Positions 33,401 to 46,226 of a stretch of DNA of 64,000 bases are shown one piece after another. Source of the stretch: Undaria pinnatifida (lineage: Eukaryota > Sar > Phaeophyceae > Laminariales > Alariaceae); assembly GCA_012845835.1 (NCBI GenBank), contig JABAKD010000028.1:8559632-8623631 (forward strand), in the 5' to 3' direction. The notes beneath the pieces were generated by a model, which searched no databases, was not told the DNA's origin, and was given only the letters and a program-made list of their open reading frames with translations. How positions within the stretch are numbered: the first letter of the stretch is position 1; the number at the start of each line of letters is the position of its first letter. Both the position numbers and the translations under genes were made by a program.

Positions 33401-36400
33401 CACCTTCACAGACAGCCTTGACAGGGAAACGCCTGACCATATCGCTGAAACCTGATGATCACCCACTTCTCCTCTGTTTTTTCTCGAAGTGACAAAGGAG
33501 CCAAGATACCTGTGTGCTCGGTATGGTTTATGTCTGTATCTGTGTGCGTGGTCTGCTGTGCTGTGTGCTTCTGTCAACGCAGAGGGAGCTCGAGAATATA
33601 GGGGTTTCCAAAAAGATAATGAGATGTTATTTACCCCGGGGGCAGGGGGCGTATTGTCATGCCACCAAATGCCTTGACAGACAGCCTTGACAGACTGACA
33701 GGTTGACAATTTGTCGTCAACCACCATCTTTGGTTGGTGTTGGCCGTGCTGGCTGTCATACCTGTCGTCGTGAGTGTTGGTGTGATGGTGGGGTGGCGAG
33801 AGATTGTGGTGGTGATGGAAATGGAAGCGTTGTTGTTTCTTCTTGTTAACTACCATCTTCGGTTGGCGGTGTTAGCCGTGCTGGCTGTTGTACCGGTCGT
33901 CGTGGGTGTTGGTGTGATGGTGGGGTGGCGAGAGGTGGTGGTGGTGTTTATGGAAATGGGGGCGTTGTTGTTTTTTCTTGTTTGCTTTGTTTTTGTTGGT
34001 TGCAACGAACTCTTCCGAGCATGAAACCCTTGCCTTACGCTTCAACTTATTTTCGGACCTTTCAGTACATGTGGCGCCCGGTACTACTCTTATTTATGAC
34101 CGCGGGGGTGGAGGTATCCAATGTCCAATCGTTGTTGGTGACCGGTAACAAGCATGACCCGCCCGAACCCTGAAAGTCCTTACCGTAAATATGTTTACCC
34201 CCCCCACGCGTGATCCATCGGAAAGCCGAAACCTCTTTCTGTAATTTTATCATGGCGTGCCGTCTCATGACAGGCCATGGTACATCATGTACGTCATGCC
34301 ATGCTATCACATGTAGTGTCAAGTGTCGGGTATTTGCCCCCCACCCTCCATCCTTCCGAAACCTAAAGCTCCTGTCATGGTACATGATGTATCTCGTGCC
34401 ATGCTATCACATGTAGAGTCAAGTGTCAGGTATTTCCCCCCCACCCCCCATCGTTCCAAAACCTAAACTACTTGCCCCTAATGTTATCCCGCACCCCACT
34501 TCTCCCATCCCCCCATCTCACAAATGCAGCGACTGAAGAAACTGCTGGACCTCCCATACGTGGACGAGAAGAACTTCGAGCGCGTGTGTCTTTACCTGCT
34601 GAGGATGGCGGACTACATGTCGGACCCGGATGACTTGCTGGTGAGGCCAGGTTTCGAGAACCCACCGCCTGGTTCACCCCTTCCCCCCCCCCCTTTTTTG
34701 TTTTGCTCTCCTCGCTGGCGTCGTTTGTACTTGGTTCGTTTGTCGTTTATTGTTTCATTTGCGGTTTATTGTTGCTGTGTTGGTATTCGTACTCGTGATG
34801 CTTTGACTACAATTTGCACATGGTACTGTCTTTTCGATATTTGGGTGTCTACCGCGTTCAAAGAGTACCGCATACTCCCCTCCCCGTGCCCTGCGCTCTT
34901 TTTTCGCTATTGAATACGCCAGCTTAACATTCATTTGTTTGTTTGTTTGTTTGTTTGCTTCATACCGATTTTGCCACCCGCCTCCCAGGAGATGATGTCC
35001 ACCGCGTTCGAGCTGTACCGCATGCAGGGCAAGTATTGCGACGCCGTGAGGGTGGCTTTGAGGATGGACGACCCCGACCTATTAGCGCAGCTACTAGCTG
35101 AGTGCGACGACAACGGCATGCGGCAGCAGATGAGGTAGGGTCAGACGCGAGAAAGAGGGAGGGAGCGGGGGGGGGGGGGGGTAGCAAGGACGGATTGAAA
35201 AGGATGGATCGCAGAGTATACATGAGGTTTACAAATGGAAGGGATGTTGTCGTTGTCGCTTTGTATTGTCGTGTTGCCGTTGTCGTCGTTGCCGCTGTTG
35301 CTGGCAATTTCGTTGTCGTTGTCGTTGCTGTTGCTATGCTCGTTGTTGCCATGTCTGGCGTTGTTTTCCACTCTTGCCGGCGCTTACCTTTTACGCCCGC
35401 CAACCCGCCCCGGCCTCAGCTACATCATGGCGCGCCACCGCGCCTCGTACGAGCACCCGGGCGACGACGCCGTGAACGAGATCATCGGGAACGGGAGCCT
35501 GAGCGAGCACTATCTTGCCCTTGCGAGGGATCTCGATGTTATGGAGGCGAAGGTGAGGGACTGAGCAGCCCCTGCAGCGTTGATTTATTTCATGACACCG
35601 AACTACACATATCTTATTTTTTAGTTATTCATGCAGTGTTTTCTTCCCTGTGATACTGTTTTTGTTGTCTTGTTATTGGTTCTGTCTTTTTTCAATTGTT
35701 TTGTCCATCGTAAGATGTGATTTGTATGTCATTCCACGTTCGTAACTTCAGGCGCGTCATCCCTAAGGTGGACAGCATTTGTTGTTTTACATGTATTGTT
35801 TTTTCGTCTGTACCCCAGTTAGCGATACATCGGTTAACTTGCTGTCCGCCTATCATACCTACATTTTTTCGTGGAGCAGACGCCCGAGGACATCTATAAG
35901 AGCCATCTGGCGGAGTCAGGAGGGGTGTCTCGGCGCAGGGATGGGGGGGGGCAGCAGGTGGATTCTGCCCGTGCTAACCTGGCCTCGACGTTTGTGAACG
36001 CCTTCGTCAACGCTGGCTACGGTCAGGATCAGGCAAGGGGTTGTATAGACCGGTCAGGCGGTGGCAGCAGTGACGGTGGCATTAATCATTGGTTTGTAGA
36101 TTTTCAGCGGTGGCGGCGGTCATGGTTGATTTTTTACTTTCAGTGTTTATCTTTTTGTAAGTTTTTCAAGGTATTCCAGCAGTGATGTTTTCTGGGTGTT
36201 TTGTTTTTGGCGTTTCTTTGGAGAGTTCGTCGAGGTACAACTGCGGCGGGAACTCGCGGAATACAGCCGACTGGCCAGTCATTGGTCGCCGTTGCTCGGG
36301 ATTGTCGTTTCGTTTTGTTGTGGTTTTCTTTGTGTTTGTTGCTCGTTTGGTTGTGTTCTGTTTTTGCGTCTGCTGTTTTCATCTGTTGTGTTTTCCCCCA

Positions 36401-39400
36401 CCTGACTTTTCCCATTTTCTCTTTATGTGTTTCCCCCCACCCACATACGTTGCTTTTTTTACATGTTTTATGCGTCTGCAGCTGATGACGACCGAGGGCA
36501 ATGCTTGGCTGTACAAGAACAAGGACCACGGCATGATGAGCGCTGCGGCCTCCCTCGGGACCATTCTCCTCTGGAATGTCGAGGAGGGTCTTACTCAGGT
36601 ACGTAGGTTTTTGGGCATGAGGGGAGAGGGTGGGAGCGAGGAGAGGAGAAAGGGGGAGAAAGAAGGACAGCGGTGGACGAGGGGGGTCAGAATCAACGAG
36701 CAGGCGGGTTTCATAGGGAACGGCTCGGTGCTTGCTCGGAAGCCTGACGTCAACAATCTATTTTTCAGTGCGACGCGCTTTGAGCGAAATTGAGCAGGGG
36801 AGGAAGGGGCACGAGGGGGGATGTGGCATCCTGTGTGTTACGTTAATTCCTCCCCATGACGCACCTGCGGCGTCTTGAGCTCCCCTTCCCCCCACGACTC
36901 CCACCAATAGCTCGCTCAACAAACCCACTGCCCCTTCCCTCCTGATGCGTGCCCTTGCTCCCCCCCCCCCTCCCAGATTGACAAGTTCTTGTACTCAAGC
37001 GAGGACTACATCAAGGCCGGCGCAGTGCTAGCCGTGGGGATCTTGAGCAGGTAATGTGACTCCCTGAATCCCCCCCCGCACACTCCATCTCAAAAGGGAC
37101 GCACGATCATTGGTCAAACGTAATGCAAATCGATGAATGCGCCCCCCCCCCCCCCCCCCCCGCTCGCACGCTCCCGCCCCGCCCCCTCCTCGTCCTCGTC
37201 TTCCTCCGTGTTTCTTAGTTGCGCGTCAGGGGTGCCGTTCCCCTTGACGGCCCTCCCCCGGTGTTGTTTTGCGGGTGTATTGCCCACTGCTGTACGCGAT
37301 GCTGCGGCCGCAGGGAAGGAAATTGAGGGGAGAGTCTGACTTTTCCGTCGGTCCGTCCGCCCGTTCGTCCGTCCGCCGGTCTATCTGTCCGCCCTCTTTT
37401 CGACGTTACAACAACAGCGGGGTGCGGAACGAGAGCGACCCGGCCCTGGCCCTCCTCTCCGACCACGTTGACTCCCCGTCCCACGCCATGCGCTGCGGTG
37501 CCTGCGTGGGTCTGGGCGTGGCGTACGCGGGCGCGAGACGGGAGGACGTGGTGGAGCTGCTCACGCCCCTCGTGGCCAACACGGAAAACGCGAACATGGT
37601 GGAGGTGAACAAGCCCTTGTTTTTGGCGTTGATGTTGTGGGTGTTGGTGTTGGTGTTGATGCTATTGGTGTTGGTGTTGGTGTTGATGTTGGTGTTGGTG
37701 TTGGTGTTGGTATTGGTGTTGGTGTTGGTGTTGGCGTTGGTGTTGGTGTTGGTGATGGTGTTGATGTTGGTGTTGGTGTTGGTGTTGGCGTTGGTGTTGG
37801 TGGTGGTGTTGGTGTTGGTGGTGTTGGTGTTGGTGGTGTTGGTGGTGTTGGAGGTGTTGGTGTTGGTGGTGTTGGTGGTGTTGGTGGCGGTGGTGTTGGT
37901 GTGTGTGGTGGTGGTGGTGGTGGTGGTGGTGACGATGGCGTTGGCGATGGTGTTGTGGGTGGTGTTTTGTGGTTGTGGTGGCGGTGGTTCTGGTGGTGGT
38001 CGCGGTTATGGTGGGTGGGGTAGTGATGTTGATGGTGGTGGCGTTTGTTTAGTGTTTTGGTTGCTGGGTTGCTTGTTTGCGCGTTTGCTAGCTGCTTGTT
38101 TGCGTGTTTGCTTGCTTGCCTACTTGCTAGAAATATTTTATAAAATGCCTGACGAAGTATCTAATGCCACATCTGATGCCGTGTCGCGCGCCGATGGTTT
38201 GATGGCGCGAGCAGGTGGGCCTAGCGGCTTTGTCTCTCGGCATGATCTTCGTAGGGACCTGCAACGAGGAGGTGGGCTCCGTCTTGGTGCAGAGGCTGAT
38301 GGAGAGCAGTGACACCGAGCTAGAGCAGTCCATGGCGCGGCTGGTGTCCCTGGGGCTAGGACTGCTATTCATCGGGAAGAGCGAAAAGGCTGACGCCATG
38401 ATGGAGGTGCGATAGACAGATTGCGAGAGGTGAAATGGGGTGAGATGCCTGCGTGCGGCGCGGTGGGGTGGGGTGCCCCCCCCAGTGTTTTCGATGCGGA
38501 TCTGCTACGCAAACGCTTCGATGTTTCGAATATCATAATTACACCAGGTATCGACTACCGGTATTTTTTCACTTGATCGATTTCGTGTCCACCAGTAGAT
38601 GTGTTTCTGCCATGATGCCTTGTCTCTTCGATGTTGCGTTTTCTGTTACACCCTTGCCCGTGCCTGTCTTCCTGTTTTGGTGTTTTGCCTTTGGTGTTTC
38701 GTGTTGTATGGGCTGTGTGTTGTCCTTTGTTTTTTTATGCGTTTTGTGTTTGTGTTTTCACGCCCTACAGATTGTGAAGACGATCGACCACCGCATGGGG
38801 CGGTATACCCAAGTGGTGCTGGACACCTGCGCCTACGCGGGCACGGGGAACGTCCTGAAGGTGCAGGAGATGCTGCACGTCTGTGCCGAACACCTCGACG
38901 AGAACGCGGAGCACCAGGTGAAGACTTAGCGTTGTTGTCGCGCACTGCAATGTACTCCTATTACCCTGCCCGTTTTGTAGTTGATGTAATATATCGTTGC
39001 TACGTGTGTACGTACTGATGCCATTGTCACTGCCGTTGTGTATGCTACTGCTGTAGAGTAGGGTTGGGCTCGTTCATTGCTCGAGCCTTCGGGTTCTTTT
39101 TTCTGCGACACTAGGACCGAAAGTAGGCTGGAGCCAAAGCCGAAATCGAAGCCGTCAACCGATACCGAAATTAAAACCGAAACCGGAACCGAAACCGAAA
39201 GTGAAATCCAAACCAAAACCCGCTGTCGAAACCGAACCGAAAACCAAACCATCAACCGTTTTCAGGATCGCTCTACTAGTAGTACTGTAATACTACCCAG
39301 TTACCTTGTTTTCTAACCAAAGCTGAAACCCAAACCAAATGCAGGCCGCTGCTGTTCTGGGGATCGCTCTGGTGACGCTCGGGGACGACATCGGCTCGGA

Positions 39401-42400
39401 GATGGCCCTTCGGACGTTCGACCACCTCCTCCACTACGGGGAGCTGCCAATCCGACGGTGAGTAGACGGGCTGTTAAGGGGGTCGGGGACGGGGGCGGAG
39501 GAGAGGTTACTGATGGAAGGATGCGAGAGGTAGAGGGAAGGTTGGGGGAGGGGGTACTCGTAGAGATAGGAGGGCAGAGGGGGGGAGGCGGAGGTTCTCA
39601 TCGAGGGAAAAAGAGAGGCAAGAGGGAGGTGAGGAAGGAAGAACATGTGTGAGGTATATTGGGAAGGAAGGGGTAAGCATTTATTTTCATTTTCCGTGTT
39701 GCGGTTCGCGATGGAATTGATTCTTCCGTTTGTTGTCACCACGGCACGAGGAACTTCAACCTAGTCCGGCAAAATCGCCGGGTTTGGGTATGCGAGGATC
39801 CAGTGCGGTCACACCGCGCCGGGAGACAGCGCGGTGCGTCTACGCGTCAATACTGTGACGGCCTGCCCCCACGGCCATAGAATCCCCCCCGTTTCCTTCC
39901 CCTCTTATCCCCTTGCACTGTCTCGTGGAACGCTGCCATAAGCACTACCACCGCCCCGAAAATAACCATGGCCATCTCGACCACTACCGCCGCCGCCTCC
40001 ACAACCACCAATATCGCTATGGTCACCACCACAGCCACAACCCCCCCCCTACCACAACCACCACATCGTACCAGTACCATCACCACCACCACTTCATCGT
40101 ACCAGTACTACCACCATCACCACAACATCACCGCCACCTCCGCTCGACCTGCGCAACCCGACCCGACCTGACCGAAAGCCCCGTTGTCTGCGCGCTGCGC
40201 CCGCTTTGTGTACCATGTGAGCCAGGGTGGTACCTCTGGCCCTTGCCCTGCTGAACATCAGCCACCCTGACTTCGCGGTGATCGACCAGCTGTCAAGGTT
40301 GACCCACGACGCTGACGCTGACGTGGCACAGTCCGCCATCATGGTGAGTATGACACGGGGGTTTCCAGAGCCTTTCCAGGCTTTTACCCGGGAGTTTCCT
40401 GGGCTGTGACCCAAGAATTTTTATTTTGGGATTAGTAGAATTACTTTTTTCGGGTTCGCACAAGTGGAAATGAGGTAGATGTTTTTCCCGGGGTTTTCCC
40501 TGAGGCTTTCCAGAGACTTTCCAGCGGTTTTCCGTATTAGTGGGCGTGTCCTCCCCCCCCTTTCCTTCCCCCCCAGTGCGTACCGGGGGGGAAGGAAAGG
40601 GGGGGGGGGGAGGGAGGCAAGGGCCACGGCAGAGTGTCGACTGATTGGGCCCATGGATGGCCAAGTTTAAGTGTACTATCGTGTGTGTTGACCCCGCGCC
40701 TCGGCTGGTTTTCTTCCTGGGCGATTTGACTGTTGTTGCTACTGCCACTGCTGTTTATTTGCTTGTAGGCCCTCTTGAATTTTCTAGGTTGTGTTTGGTG
40801 TTTGGTGTGTTTTGTTTGTTCGTGTGATTCGCCCCCCCCACCCGCCCCCCGTTCCCTCCTTGTGTGCGTGTATTTTTGTCTGGAAGGCCCTGGGGTTGGT
40901 CTCAGCGGGTACGAACAATTCCCGCGTGGCGCAGCTGCTGCGACAACTAAGCGAGTTCTACGCGCGAGAGGCATCCCACCTGTTCGTCACGCGCATCGCA
41001 CAAGGGCTCAACCACATGGGCAAGGTGGGTGCACCTTCGACGGTACCTGTGCCCGCACCCGTATTCCGTACCTGTACCATTAATATAGCACCCGCATCCG
41101 CGCTCGTGTCCCCTATTCGTACACGGACCAGTACCTGCACCCGTACCCGATCTGTTCATTTCCTGTATCTGTGCAAGTACCTGTATAATATCCGCCCATA
41201 CAAGTACTCGCACCTGAAGTGGATACAGTACCTGTACCCGTATCCGATTCACACCCGTACCCGTGCCTGTACTCGTACCCGTACAAGCACCTGTATCCGT
41301 ACCCACACCTATACCTTTGCCCCTAGCGGTACTCATACCTGTACCCGAACCCGCCCCTGTACCTGCACCCGTACTCATGTCGATACCCGTAACCCATCTG
41401 TGCCAGTGCCCGTCATCCTTGCCGCACCGTCGCGGCTACCACTTTGCCGTACACCCTCTCGCCGCCTTCACGACCCAATGAGTACTCTCTTGGTCTTCCC
41501 CACGGCCTCGCTCTCCTGCTTAGCACGGCGATCATGAGCGTGTGCGCAATCAGATCTACCCTCCGCCGTTTTTTAGAGCTGGTGTCAATTTTCTTCGGTG
41601 TATCCCGTCATCCGCCCCCGCCCCCTCCCTCCCCCCTCCCTCCCCTTACTTCCGGTCTTCAATCGTTTTTTGCGGTTTTTTCAGGGGCTGATGTCGCTGC
41701 ACCCCTTCCATTCGGACCGTCTGATCATGAACCCGGCGGGGCTGGCGGGGGTTTTGACTGTCATGCACCTGTGCATGGACATGAAGAACACACTGCTGGG
41801 CAAGTACCACTATATGCTCTTCTACATCACGGCGGCGATGAACCCGCGAATGCTCATGACGGTGAGCGATTGCCTCCCTTCCACTTTTGCATCAATTTTT
41901 GCTGGGGGTGGGGGGAGGGGGTGGAGGCCGACGATTTAATCACTGTTGTTGTTGTGATGGTGATGGTGGTGGTGGTTGTTGTTGTTTTTGTGGTTGTGGT
42001 TGTGGTTGTGGTTATTGTCGTTGGGGTGGCGGTGGCGGTGGCGGTGGCGGTGACGGTGATGGTGGCGGGGGCGGGGGAGCGGGGGCGGTTGCGGTTGCGG
42101 TTGCGGTCGCGGTGGTCGTGCTCGTGCTCGTGGTGGTGGTGGTGGTGGTGGAGGTGGTGTTGGTGGTGGTTTGTTGTTGTTGTTGTTGTTGTTATTGATA
42201 TTGTGTTACTCACACACTATCGTTTTGTTGTTGCAGGTTGACGCGGACCTAAAGCCGCTTCCGGTGAACGTTCGAGTGGGGCAGGCGGTGGAGACGGTCG
42301 GGCAGGCGGGTAAGCCGAAGACCATTACCGGCTTCCAGACTCACACAACGCCGGTTCTACTCGGCGTAAGAGACCGTGCAGAGGTGAGTACACTCCCGGC

Positions 42401-43228
42401 CTTTTAGAAAGAGTCCACTAGAAAGCTGGCCTGAAAAGTTCGACAAAACAAGAATCAACCGCTGTTATACTGAAGTTAGAGTAGGAAACACCCTATCTCA
42501 ATTATAAAAGCCCTCGTCCGTTTTCTGGCCGAGGGCCGATGCTGTTTTGTATCATACGGACAAGACACATTGACGTGGTGTGAGAGTGTAATTATTCATG
42601 TATTGCTTCGTTTTAGGCAACGATATCAGCGCTGCGTGCTTGCTAACGTGATGAAATGCTGTGGGATTGTGGTTGCAGAATGTCGGATTTTAGGTACTGG
42701 ATGTCGGGTTTGGAAAATAGAAAATTGGTGTTGGATGTGGATCGGCCTATCTGTAATTGAGGCGGTCGTTGCTGAGCTCACGCGCGTGGTATTACTGCGT
42801 GCCCCCGGAGAAATATATTGCTTACCAAAACCGTTTTTTTTCTGCTCTGGACTGGGTAGTAGCCCGCCACCCCCACCACCGATGATTACACCCCGCCCCC
42901 GCACCTCCCCTACCCAATCCACCCCATCCCACCGTACTCCACCCCTACCTCCAACGCCAACCCCCCGACCGATCCAGAACTCAAACTCAACCCTAACCAA
43001 CTCCCGAATAAACCCCAACCAACCTCCAACCCAACCTCAACCCCCTGCTCGCTTTCTTCGCTGGCTTACTTGGCTCTCGCTTTTACACTTGAAAATACAC
43101 AGTTGGCGACAAACGAGTGGATCCCTTCCACGAACGTTCTTGAAGGCGTGGTTATTCTCACGCGGAACCCGGAGTTGGATGACCGCCCGGCGACAGCAAA
43201 AGAAGACGGCAAGGGAGCGAAGGACTGA
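30424..43228 (+). CDS. RPN1: 26S proteasome regulatory subunit RPN1 (PSMD2), complete, 19 exons
   Basis: RPN1 is the large non-ATPase scaffold of the proteasome base. It binds ubiquitin, shuttle factors and USP14/Ubp6. Exons: 30424-30703, 31056-31169, 32083-32252, 32659-32994, 34530-34640, 34989-35134, 35420-35552, 35880-36032, 36482-36598, 36977-37050, 37418-37604, 38215-38406, 38771-38917, 39345-39457, 40226-40343, 40887-41024, 41685-41861, 42237-42383, 43103-43228. They total 2,979 bases (992 residues plus stop) and every junction keeps frame. Human PSMD2 has 908 residues and yeast Rpn1 993. Recognisable family segments are [83 protein letters not shown] and [20 protein letters not shown]. 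The proteasome/cyclosome repeats lie from about residue 482 to 850. The Lys/Glu tail before residue 100 is acidic-basic low complexity, and the human KEKEED insert is absent. Intron 8 uses a GC donor. Confidence 0.97.
32995..34529 (+). other. RPN1 intron 4 with two internal tandem duplications
   Basis: This 1,535-bp intron holds a duplicated block of about 130 bp at 33713-33990 (CTGTCGTCGTG...GTGATGGTGGGGTGGCGAGAG, twice) and another of about 110 bp at 34266-34480 (words such as ATGCTATCACATGTAG and CCCCCCACC, twice). No nested gene is visible. Splice sites are CAG|GTGTGT and ATGCAG|CGA. Confidence 0.75.
36033..36481 (+). other. RPN1 intron 8, GC-AG type
   Basis: The exon ends GATCAG and the intron begins GCAAGG. 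Only this position joins in frame to the next exon, which starts CTGATGACG after a CTGCAG acceptor. The protein across the join, [17 protein letters not shown], aligns with the animal segment AFGQDKLLTDDGNKWLY. Nearby GT dinucleotides give a wrong phase. Confidence 0.8.
37610..37960 (+). repeat. Hexanucleotide GGTGTT repeat in RPN1 intron 11
   Basis: About 350 bp of (GGTGTT)n with GGTGGT variants toward the 3' side, lying wholly within intron 37605-38214. The plus strand contains almost only G and T. It creates long false frames of Val-Leu or Gly-Val repeats. Confidence 0.93.
39115..39245 (+). repeat. ACCGAA hexanucleotide repeat in RPN1 intron 13
   Basis: Runs of AAACCGAAACCG and CCGAAGCC type words lie between exon 13 and exon 14. 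The period is six bases with many substitutions. Confidence 0.75.
39955..40140 (+). repeat. CCACCA-rich simple repeat in RPN1 intron 14
   Basis: C/A-dominated stretch of CCACCACCA and CATCACCACC words with an embedded CGTACCAGTACCA pair, wholly intronic (intron 39458-40225). Confidence 0.7.
41030..41390 (+). repeat. TACCCG/TACCTG hexanucleotide repeat in RPN1 intron 16
   Basis: Dozens of hexamers TACCYG, CACCCG and TATCCG in register cover most of intron 41025-41684, giving false frames rich in Arg-Thr-Arg and Val-Pro-Val. Confidence 0.85.
41940..42190 (+). repeat. GGTGGY simple repeat in RPN1 intron 17
   Basis: Blocks of GGTTGT, GGCGGT and GGTGGT hexamers follow one another in intron 41862-42236. 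The plus strand is nearly free of A and C over long stretches. Confidence 0.85.
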
Positions 43229-45160
43229 TAGGAGAAACTACAGCTTAGGCTGAAGTTTCAGAGGTTCACGTGGTAGTCTTCAAGGGGGAAAGGGGTGGGG
43301 GGAGCGGTTTTGTTATGGTAGCGTGGGGGGTTGTTTTTGGAGAGGGTTGTCTTGTTTTTTTGGCGAGTGGGTGCGCTTTTTGGGGGCGGGGAGGGAAGGC
43401 GGCAGGTTAATTTTCCCTTGGCTAGCGACTGACCTGAAAGCGCCGGCTACTGAGATGGAACGGTAGAGTACCACACTTTGATGTGCGTTGTACTATGCCC
43501 TCCGGGATTGAGGGGGGGGGGTATCTTCTCTGGAGTAGTGACGTCTTGCGACCTGACAAAAGACAACATTCCACACCATACTTGTTGCACTTCCGGGTAA
43601 GGGCTTTTCTACTGTAGTATTTGTCAGACCCAGGTGATCTTGTTTTCTCCGGAAAATCGCGAGCAGGGTACATATGTGTCATGGTAATCGTCCGATCGGG
43701 GTCCTGTGTGTCAAGGGGTAATGATAGTCACCCGCCGAAGACTTCGAACGTGACGGTAGTCATTCGACAGCGTTCCCTGTGTACCTGCCACGAGACTTGT
43801 CTGACCAGGATGCATGCACACTCCCCTTCGCCATGTTTCCGGTGTCTAAAACGGAATTATTGTTTTGTTTTGACCGTCTGTCTGACCTTTCAATCTAGGT
43901 GTTACGCTTTTTTTCCTCAAGCGATATTTCTGCGTGTATTGTCAGGGTAGCAGCCGGAACAGGGTCCTGTAGGCCTAAAAGACCGCCAAGGTATTATTCG
44001 ACCGTCTAGAGGAAGATCGTTTGCAGTACCAGGTGCGACAAGAAGCCCAATCATGCTGTGCGCGTGTCGTACATCTGCCTAATTACACACTACTCCGGAC
44101 ACATCTCTTGCCCCAGGGGCATGCTTCGTGTTGGTCAAAGCCGCAATCGCCATGATGAACGTTTGGTACTTGTTGTCCCTTTTGAACCCTCGAAGGGGTT
44201 ACGCCAAAGAACGGGGACGAGGCGTTTTGCACAGCATAAACGCCGCACTACGACGAGATTAACCCCTCGGAAAGCGCCCCTTCTGGTGTGTATTCAGCGT
44301 AACTTTGCTGGAAAAATTACTGTCTAAAGTTTGTTTGGATACAGTGGCTGTGGTTGTTCGTTGTCCCTTCCAGGTACCAGGGTGCCAGGTATTAAACAGC
44401 AAGCAGTTTGCTGCATGCACCTGTTGTTGGCAATATCGTTGCACATTAAATAATTTAGTACGCAGCATGTGCCTACTCAACATGTTTGACGATATGATAC
44501 CCCCCTTGCAGCGAACATCAGTCCGCCGCCCCCTCTTGATAATCACGTTTATTATTAGTTACTGCAAACTATATTTTCCGACTCTAGTTCCAAGGAGTTT
44601 TGATGGCAAAAAAAGTTTTTTTAGTTGTTTCAGTACGAGAAGGATTCCATCTCCGGCCACAAACGACAATAACACTCGTACCTTCGATATTTTGGCATTT
44701 TCAGCGGAATCACCTGTACGCGCTCGTAAACACGAATGAGTTGTTGGCCCCACCGGCGTTTTATCCATGCACATCCCTGCCTGCACCTCACCTTACCGTG
44801 CGTTTTCGTTGGATACAGCAGCGATTATCAGGGAGTGATTGAAGCTGATATAAAAGATCCTGGCAATGGCGAACCAAACCATCACGCACCTGGTACATAG
44901 ACTAAACTACACATAAAGCATACGTCCTGCAGCAGCTATTTTTTATTGCACTTAGTTTCTGTATGTACCCTACGGGTGGACGGGATCACCCTCCTTCAGC
45001 ATAGTAGCAGGTACCGGATATATCTTATTAGTGGAAGGTGGGCAAAAGGGCAACTTTCTGAGCATCTTTTAGAACGTCAACCATCACAAAACGTGCGGAT
45101 TTGCCCACGTTCCGTGAACTAGGGGTACTTTTGGGCATTCAAAAATGTGTTTTTATAAAA
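43229..45160. other. Stretch downstream of RPN1 without a recognisable gene
   Basis: The first few hundred bases are the presumed 3' UTR and terminator of RPN1, though no clear AATAAA signal stands out. The rest shows only short frames. No mobile element ends or RNA genes were identified. Confidence 0.4.
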
Positions 45161-45164
45161 AAAT

Positions 45165-45390
45165 TACAAAAATTGAAAAACGTCAGCGGTGAGTACAACC
45201 GATTGAATGATTGAAACTCAACTTTGCAAGCTGCATGGCACATCTAGACTATGTCTCACTAAATATACAATAGTTGCACAAAATATACGTAAAATTGAAA
45301 AATGTCAGCTGTGGGTACGGCCGATTGAATGGTTGAAACTCAGTTTTGCAAGCTGCGAGGTACATCTATGTTTCGCTAATACCTGGCACA
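45165..45390 (+). repeat. Tandem pair of about 115-bp repeats
   Basis: AAATTGAAAAACGTCAGC...GATTGAA.G.TTGAAACTCA.TTTGCAAGCTGC appears at about 45171-45290 and again at about 45291-45385 with roughly one change in ten bases. Confidence 0.7.
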
Positions 45391-46226
45391 CAGATGTTTC
45401 CCAAAAGAAAGGCTGTCGTATGGAGTTTTCCGACGTTCTGTGGATTGTGCGTCATGTGATAGCTGACTTTCATATGCAGACTGATAGTTTGTGATCCAAA
45501 ACATTACTTTCCTCTCAGGTTGTTGCTGTCATTCGAAGCTCATCTAGATTCTGGTTTATACGGCCCTCCCGTTGCCTTGAAGATGCACAACCCTTGGCAA
45601 TTTTCTATGCTCTGCGTCATGCATTCGACGCAGCAGGAATGCAGCAGGAAGGTCGCCGTTGAAAGATACTAGACTACTTCTAAAACGTTCCCGTCGTTGC
45701 AAAAATAAAAACGCCTGCATACAAAAATGTTCCGGTTCAGAATTTCGCCGCAATCTGTTTTGCGATATTCGGCTTTCGACATCGTTCGTCAGTCCGTGCA
45801 AAGACTTTCGACATCGTTCGCCAGTCGGTGCAAAGCCTCTACCCCTTGCAGTCTGTAGAGCCTAGCTATCCAGCTGGACAGACTGCCGTAGGATCTCGGC
45901 TCGCTCCTGCACCAACGGCGGAGAGAGATACCTGGACGAAGATACATGGCCACGACCTCGGGAAGTGGTGGTATTTTGCTCGTCGCGGGCGAAGGTAATT
46001 TTTTTTTGCGTCTTGCGTCGATCGACGTCGTTGACGAAATCTCGTTCTACTCGTACGTGTCTGGTACCTAGTACTACAGCAGCAGTATACTGGTAGTACA
46101 CATCCATGACTAGCAGAGAAAAAAAGAGGTGAACAAGCGTTTGAGGACGGGGGAGGATCGACTTGGCACGCAGAGAACCTGCAACCCGCTCCAACGATGG
46201 AGTGCGCCCAGCGTGGGGACAGGGAG

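Noticed and set aside
37269..38312. 347-residue plus frame overlapping RPN1
   Set aside because: It runs through intron 10, exon 11 and the intronic GGTGTT repeat; only the exon part matches RPN1.
40791..42241. Long plus frames of 248 and 265 residues
   Set aside because: These are read-through of RPN1 introns 15-17 with hexamer repeats; the true exons lie within them in other frames.
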